NCBI GenBank assembly: GCA_963798455.1
Contig: CAWCTD010000004.1
Span: 992,001-1,056,000, forward strand
DNA length: 64,000 bases
Direction: 5' to 3'
DNA from: CAWCTD01 sp963798455
Lineage (GTDB): Bacteria > Acidobacteriota > Terriglobia > Bryobacterales > Bryobacteraceae
Notes under the pieces: generated by a model
The model's input: only the letters and a program-made list of their open reading frames with translations
Told to the model about the DNA's origin: nothing
The model's database searches: none
In this document: in pieces, positions 61,645 to 64,000 of the stretch
How the letters are laid out: each line of letters starts with the position of its first letter
How positions within the stretch are numbered: the first letter of the stretch is position 1
Translations under genes and position numbers: made by a program

Positions 61645-63363
61645 TCATCTCTCTGACGGCGACTGCGCCACGTTTCGCTTGGGGAGTGCTCGATTGAGAG
61701 ATTTCTGCAGAACCGGAGAAAGTTGTGACCCCTTAGCAATTTGCTCTGTCCCCCCGAGATCTCTAAATTTTTTCAGAACACGCTTGCACGCCCTCTCAAT
61801 AGTGCTCATCGGTACGTTCTTGGTGGACTCTACCTTTGCAGCAAGTTCCCATGCTGTCGGATTGGGGGAGTTTGTTAACTCACACCCAAGCCACATATCC
61901 AAGTAGTACCTAATGTCTCGCCTTTCATCTGGCGCGGCTCCCTCATATGTCGCTAAGAGCTCATCCACGCATCTGTCTATTTGAATACATGCCAAATATA
62001 GGTCACAATCGTAGTCTCGATTGAATATCTCAAGATAGGTCTCATCACGAGCAAGTAATGTCTGTGGACGCGCTCTAGCATCGTCTGGCCTGCGAAGCTT
62101 TATGGCGATTACGGCTCTGGCCATACCAAGCACGCTCACAATCTGTGATACTCGCTTCTTGAGACGCTTGTACTTACCCTTTTTGCGATCATAAAATAGA
62201 TCGTGTTGTATTAATTTGTCTTCGATATCAAAATGAATCTCCTCCGTTGCATGGAGTGACAGTCCCTTTACCTCAGTTTGAAAGTTTGTAGCCTTTGTTA
62301 TCAGACTGCCTGTTTTCTCATCCGGAGGTACAATGATTCGCATGATAATGTTTCGCTTATCGTCTAGTCGATTCGGGTGCTCCGTGAAGAAAGAAAACAC
62401 CTCATGTGACGTCTGGAGACCGTTAACTATTTCTGGCCTTGCCAAAGTCAAACGATTACCATTGATCGGGCACTCATCTGCCAGGACCGTGATCCCATTG
62501 TTCAGCCACCAAAACTCCCTCACCGGAGACGCCTCTAGAGTCGTGCGGATATCGCGGTTGACGTTGTTTCGCTTCCCTTGATAGTCGCGGACATTCGGTT
62601 CAAGAATGCCGGTTCTAAGCCTTCCATCCTTGCCCTTTAGGAATGCGTAGAAGTCCGTTAGCTTTGCCAGGCAGACAACATCACCGTTGGGGGTTGTGAA
62701 CTGCCTGCTCACCTCTATCGATATGCGCTGCTCCGGCTCTTCTCTGACTTTTTTCAGAAGGCGCGAACATCCCCAAGGCTGCCATGAGACCACTGCGTTG
62801 GTGAGTTGACTCTTTACAAAGCGTTCGACACGTTTGAATCGGTTGTTTACTTTGGTGTTGGGCGCTTCGGTGGTTCTAGCCGCATAGTGAAATACAACCT
62901 CCAAGGAATGTGCTGAGGAAAGCATCATCTCGTACTTTTCCCTGAAGTTCCTTATGAGCGAGCGGACCTTTCCATTCAGGTGGGAGATCTGATTCGCTGG
63001 CGTATGGTAGTCCAGCAGATCTCTAACAAAGGAGTCAAAGCGCTCCATACGGGTCTCTTTAAAGCCACCTCTTTCATGGGTAGCCTGAACTATGACCAAT
63101 TGTGCAGTGGAGGCTGCTTCTGGGACCTCAACTTCCTGGGTTATCAACTTGTTGCCAGCGAAGAAGTAGATACCATCTACCCCGCCATCATCCCGATCGC
63201 CGCAGTGCCCTGCAGACACCTCGTCGTCAGTCAGATTGTAGTCCTTAAGGATTTGCTCGATGCAGTATCGCTCAAAAGCTCTGTCGGGGTTCAGTGTGGG
63301 AACTCGGTCACTTCTCCAGTTCTCAAAATTGGTCTCAAGCGCGCGTAGGTCAATCTCGCTCAT
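61645..63363 (-). CDS. AIPR-family (abortive phage infection) protein
   Basis: 572 residues from ATG 63363. The AIPR core is clear: GILEPNVRDYQGKRNNVNRD, EFWWLNNGITVLADE, PEIVNGLQTSHEVF and ATNFQTEVKGLSL. An N-terminal region (CGDRDDGGVDGIYFFAG then LVIVQATHERGGF) looks like a PD-(D/E)xK-type nuclease core in which the usual Lys after Gln is Thr. AIPR proteins are tied to abortive phage infection. The gene is visibly AT-richer than its surroundings and sits in DNA inserted between nrdJ and its duplicate 3' end, so it was probably acquired. Confidence 0.88.
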   Translation of the reverse strand: MSEIDLRALETNFENWRSDRVPTLNPDRAFERYCIEQILKDYNLTDDEVSAGHCGDRDDGGVDGIYFFAGNKLITQEVEVPEAASTAQLVIVQATHERGGFKETRMERFDSFVRDLLDYHTPANQISHLNGKVRSLIRNFREKYEMMLSSAHSLEVVFHYAARTTEAPNTKVNNRFKRVERFVKSQLTNAVVSWQPWGCSRLLKKVREEPEQRISIEVSRQFTTPNGDVVCLAKLTDFYAFLKGKDGRLRTGILEPNVRDYQGKRNNVNRDIRTTLEASPVREFWWLNNGITVLADECPINGNRLTLARPEIVNGLQTSHEVFSFFTEHPNRLDDKRNIIMRIIVPPDEKTGSLITKATNFQTEVKGLSLHATEEIHFDIEDKLIQHDLFYDRKKGKYKRLKKRVSQIVSVLGMARAVIAIKLRRPDDARARPQTLLARDETYLEIFNRDYDCDLYLACIQIDRCVDELLATYEGAAPDERRDIRYYLDMWLGCELTNSPNPTAWELAAKVESTKNVPMSTIERACKRVLKKFRDLGGTEQIAKGSQLSPVLQKSLNRALPKRNVAQSPSER

Positions 63364-63430
63364 CCCACTCGCCTCCTGGCGCAGCCTAATCATACGCCAC
63401 CCCACAGTGTTGAGGCAACTATATTATGCC

Positions 63431-63838
63431 GCTAAGGAGGGTTCGACCATCTTCGGTTTGATGGACGGCTTCGTCACAACCATCAGCCTAACCTTGCAGT
63501 ATGGTGTGCCCCTCAAGTTCCTTGTTGACAAGTTCAGTCACGTGCGCTTCGAGCCGAGCGGCTGGACCGGGAACCAGCAGGTGCCCTACGCCAAGTCGAT
63601 CCTGGATTACATCTTCCGGTGGATGGGCGCCAAGTTCCTGGGGCCGGAGTGCGCGCAGCAGACCGAGGCCGGCGAGACTACCAAGATGCGCCCGACGGAA
63701 CCGGAGCCGCAGCAGGCGCTGAATTTCGGCCCGGTGGTCGGGGACGCCCCGCTGTGCAGCGAATGCGGCGGCCTGATGACCCGCAACGGAAGCTGCTACA
63801 AGTGCGAAAACTGCGGCGGCACCAGCGGGTGCAGCTAG
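63431..63838 (+). pseudogene. Duplicate 3' fragment of nrdJ
   Basis: 408 bases (136 codons) aligned without gaps to 61021-61428 (offset 2410). About 37 base differences (91 percent identity) cause 10 amino-acid changes and no stop. The Cys-rich tail is perfectly kept. The ATG-less left edge begins abruptly after TATTATGCC. It lacks the whole catalytic part of the enzyme. The divergence is much larger than for the phoH repeat. Confidence 0.95.
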
Positions 63839-63873
63839 GCAGCGCTACCTTCTTGGATCATAATGGGCTCTAG

Positions 63874-64000
63874 ATGCCCACCGCCAATATCGAGGCCCGC
63901 CGGGATGCGCTCGCCCAGTTCTGCCGTGACAACCAGATCCGAAGGCTCGCGCTGTTCGGCTCGGTGCTGACCGAGCGGTTCTCGGAATCCAGCGACGTCG
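63874..64000 (+). CDS. MNT-type minimal nucleotidyltransferase, 3' end cut by window
   Basis: 42 codons from ATG 63874: PTANIEARRDALAQFCRDNQ, IRRLALFGSVLTERFSESSD, V. The GS-V-x(9-11)-SDV motif is the nucleotidyltransferase active-site signature of MntA/MNT proteins, which AMPylate and neutralise HEPN ribonuclease toxins (type VII toxin-antitoxin). A HEPN partner would be expected just beyond the window. Confidence 0.8.
   Translation, partial: MPTANIEARRDALAQFCRDNQIRRLALFGSVLTERFSESSDV

Overview
The window reads as a GC-rich chromosome segment of a soil-type Acidobacterium, most like the Bryobacterales/Solibacter group. This is inferred from family content: a long secreted NHL-repeat protein, a CadC-type winged-helix/TPR regulator, an S46 dipeptidyl-peptidase, a B12-dependent ribonucleotide reductase, VapBC, and methyltransferases with beta-sandwich tails. 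No rRNA or tRNA gene was seen, so the placement is tentative.

Layout. 0-5.3 kb: core metabolism and repair (ABM monooxygenase end, Fe-ADH, RsbRD-like domain, guanine deaminase, YihY, uvrB). 5.3-8.6 kb: decayed DNA (broken hicB, interrupted small membrane ORF) and a winged-helix/TPR regulator. 8.8-14.2 kb: NHL-repeat protein, a secreted hypothetical, vapBC. 14.2-20.6 kb: Gfo/Idh/MocA oxidoreductase, a methyltransferase with tandem beta-sandwich tail, a RAYT/REP element filling the gap to leuS, then nfo. 20.7-21.7 kb: a graveyard of mobile-element pieces (group II intron RT start, IS630 remnant). 21.8-28.5 kb: tolC, pyrE, truA, Ldh-type dehydrogenase, PH-domain membrane protein, prolyl aminopeptidase. 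28.9-35.7 kb: phoH split by an accessory island (zinc ribbon, 2-TM protein, fused methylase/nuclease). 35.7-38.7 kb: ybeY, CNNM/CorC protein, era, BON protein. 38.7-43.9 kb: sulfate assimilation operon cysD-cysNC-sir-cysH, whose cysH has a +1 frameshift and whose APS-kinase domain is degenerate. 43.9-48.3 kb: S46 peptidase, permuted ATP-grasp protein, methyltransferase. 48.4-51.3 kb: insertions (WD40 lipoprotein, beta-barrel) between duplicated pieces of a methyltransferase/ABC pair. 51.3-58.5 kb: envelope glycan-type cluster. 58.6-64 kb: nrdJ, a YjzC-like protein, an AIPR anti-phage-type gene, a duplicated nrdJ 3' end, and the start of an MNT nucleotidyltransferase.

Main theme. Three separate loci (phoH, the methyltransferase/ABC junction and nrdJ) share one architecture. 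An accessory cargo is flanked by a direct repeat of part of a resident gene, so that one full copy is kept or restored and a truncated copy remains on the other side. In phoH the two 842-bp copies differ at 12 positions; all 8 coding differences are synonymous. In nrdJ the 408-bp copies differ at about 37 positions without indels. No integrase is visible. This fits single-crossover (Campbell-like) capture of circles that carried a piece of the host gene from a relative. Two of the three cargoes are defence-like.

A second theme is very short -10 to ATG spacing at several genes (uvrB, pyrE, the regulator at 8592, 12474, 15235, 53820/53842), suggesting leaderless or near-leaderless mRNAs.
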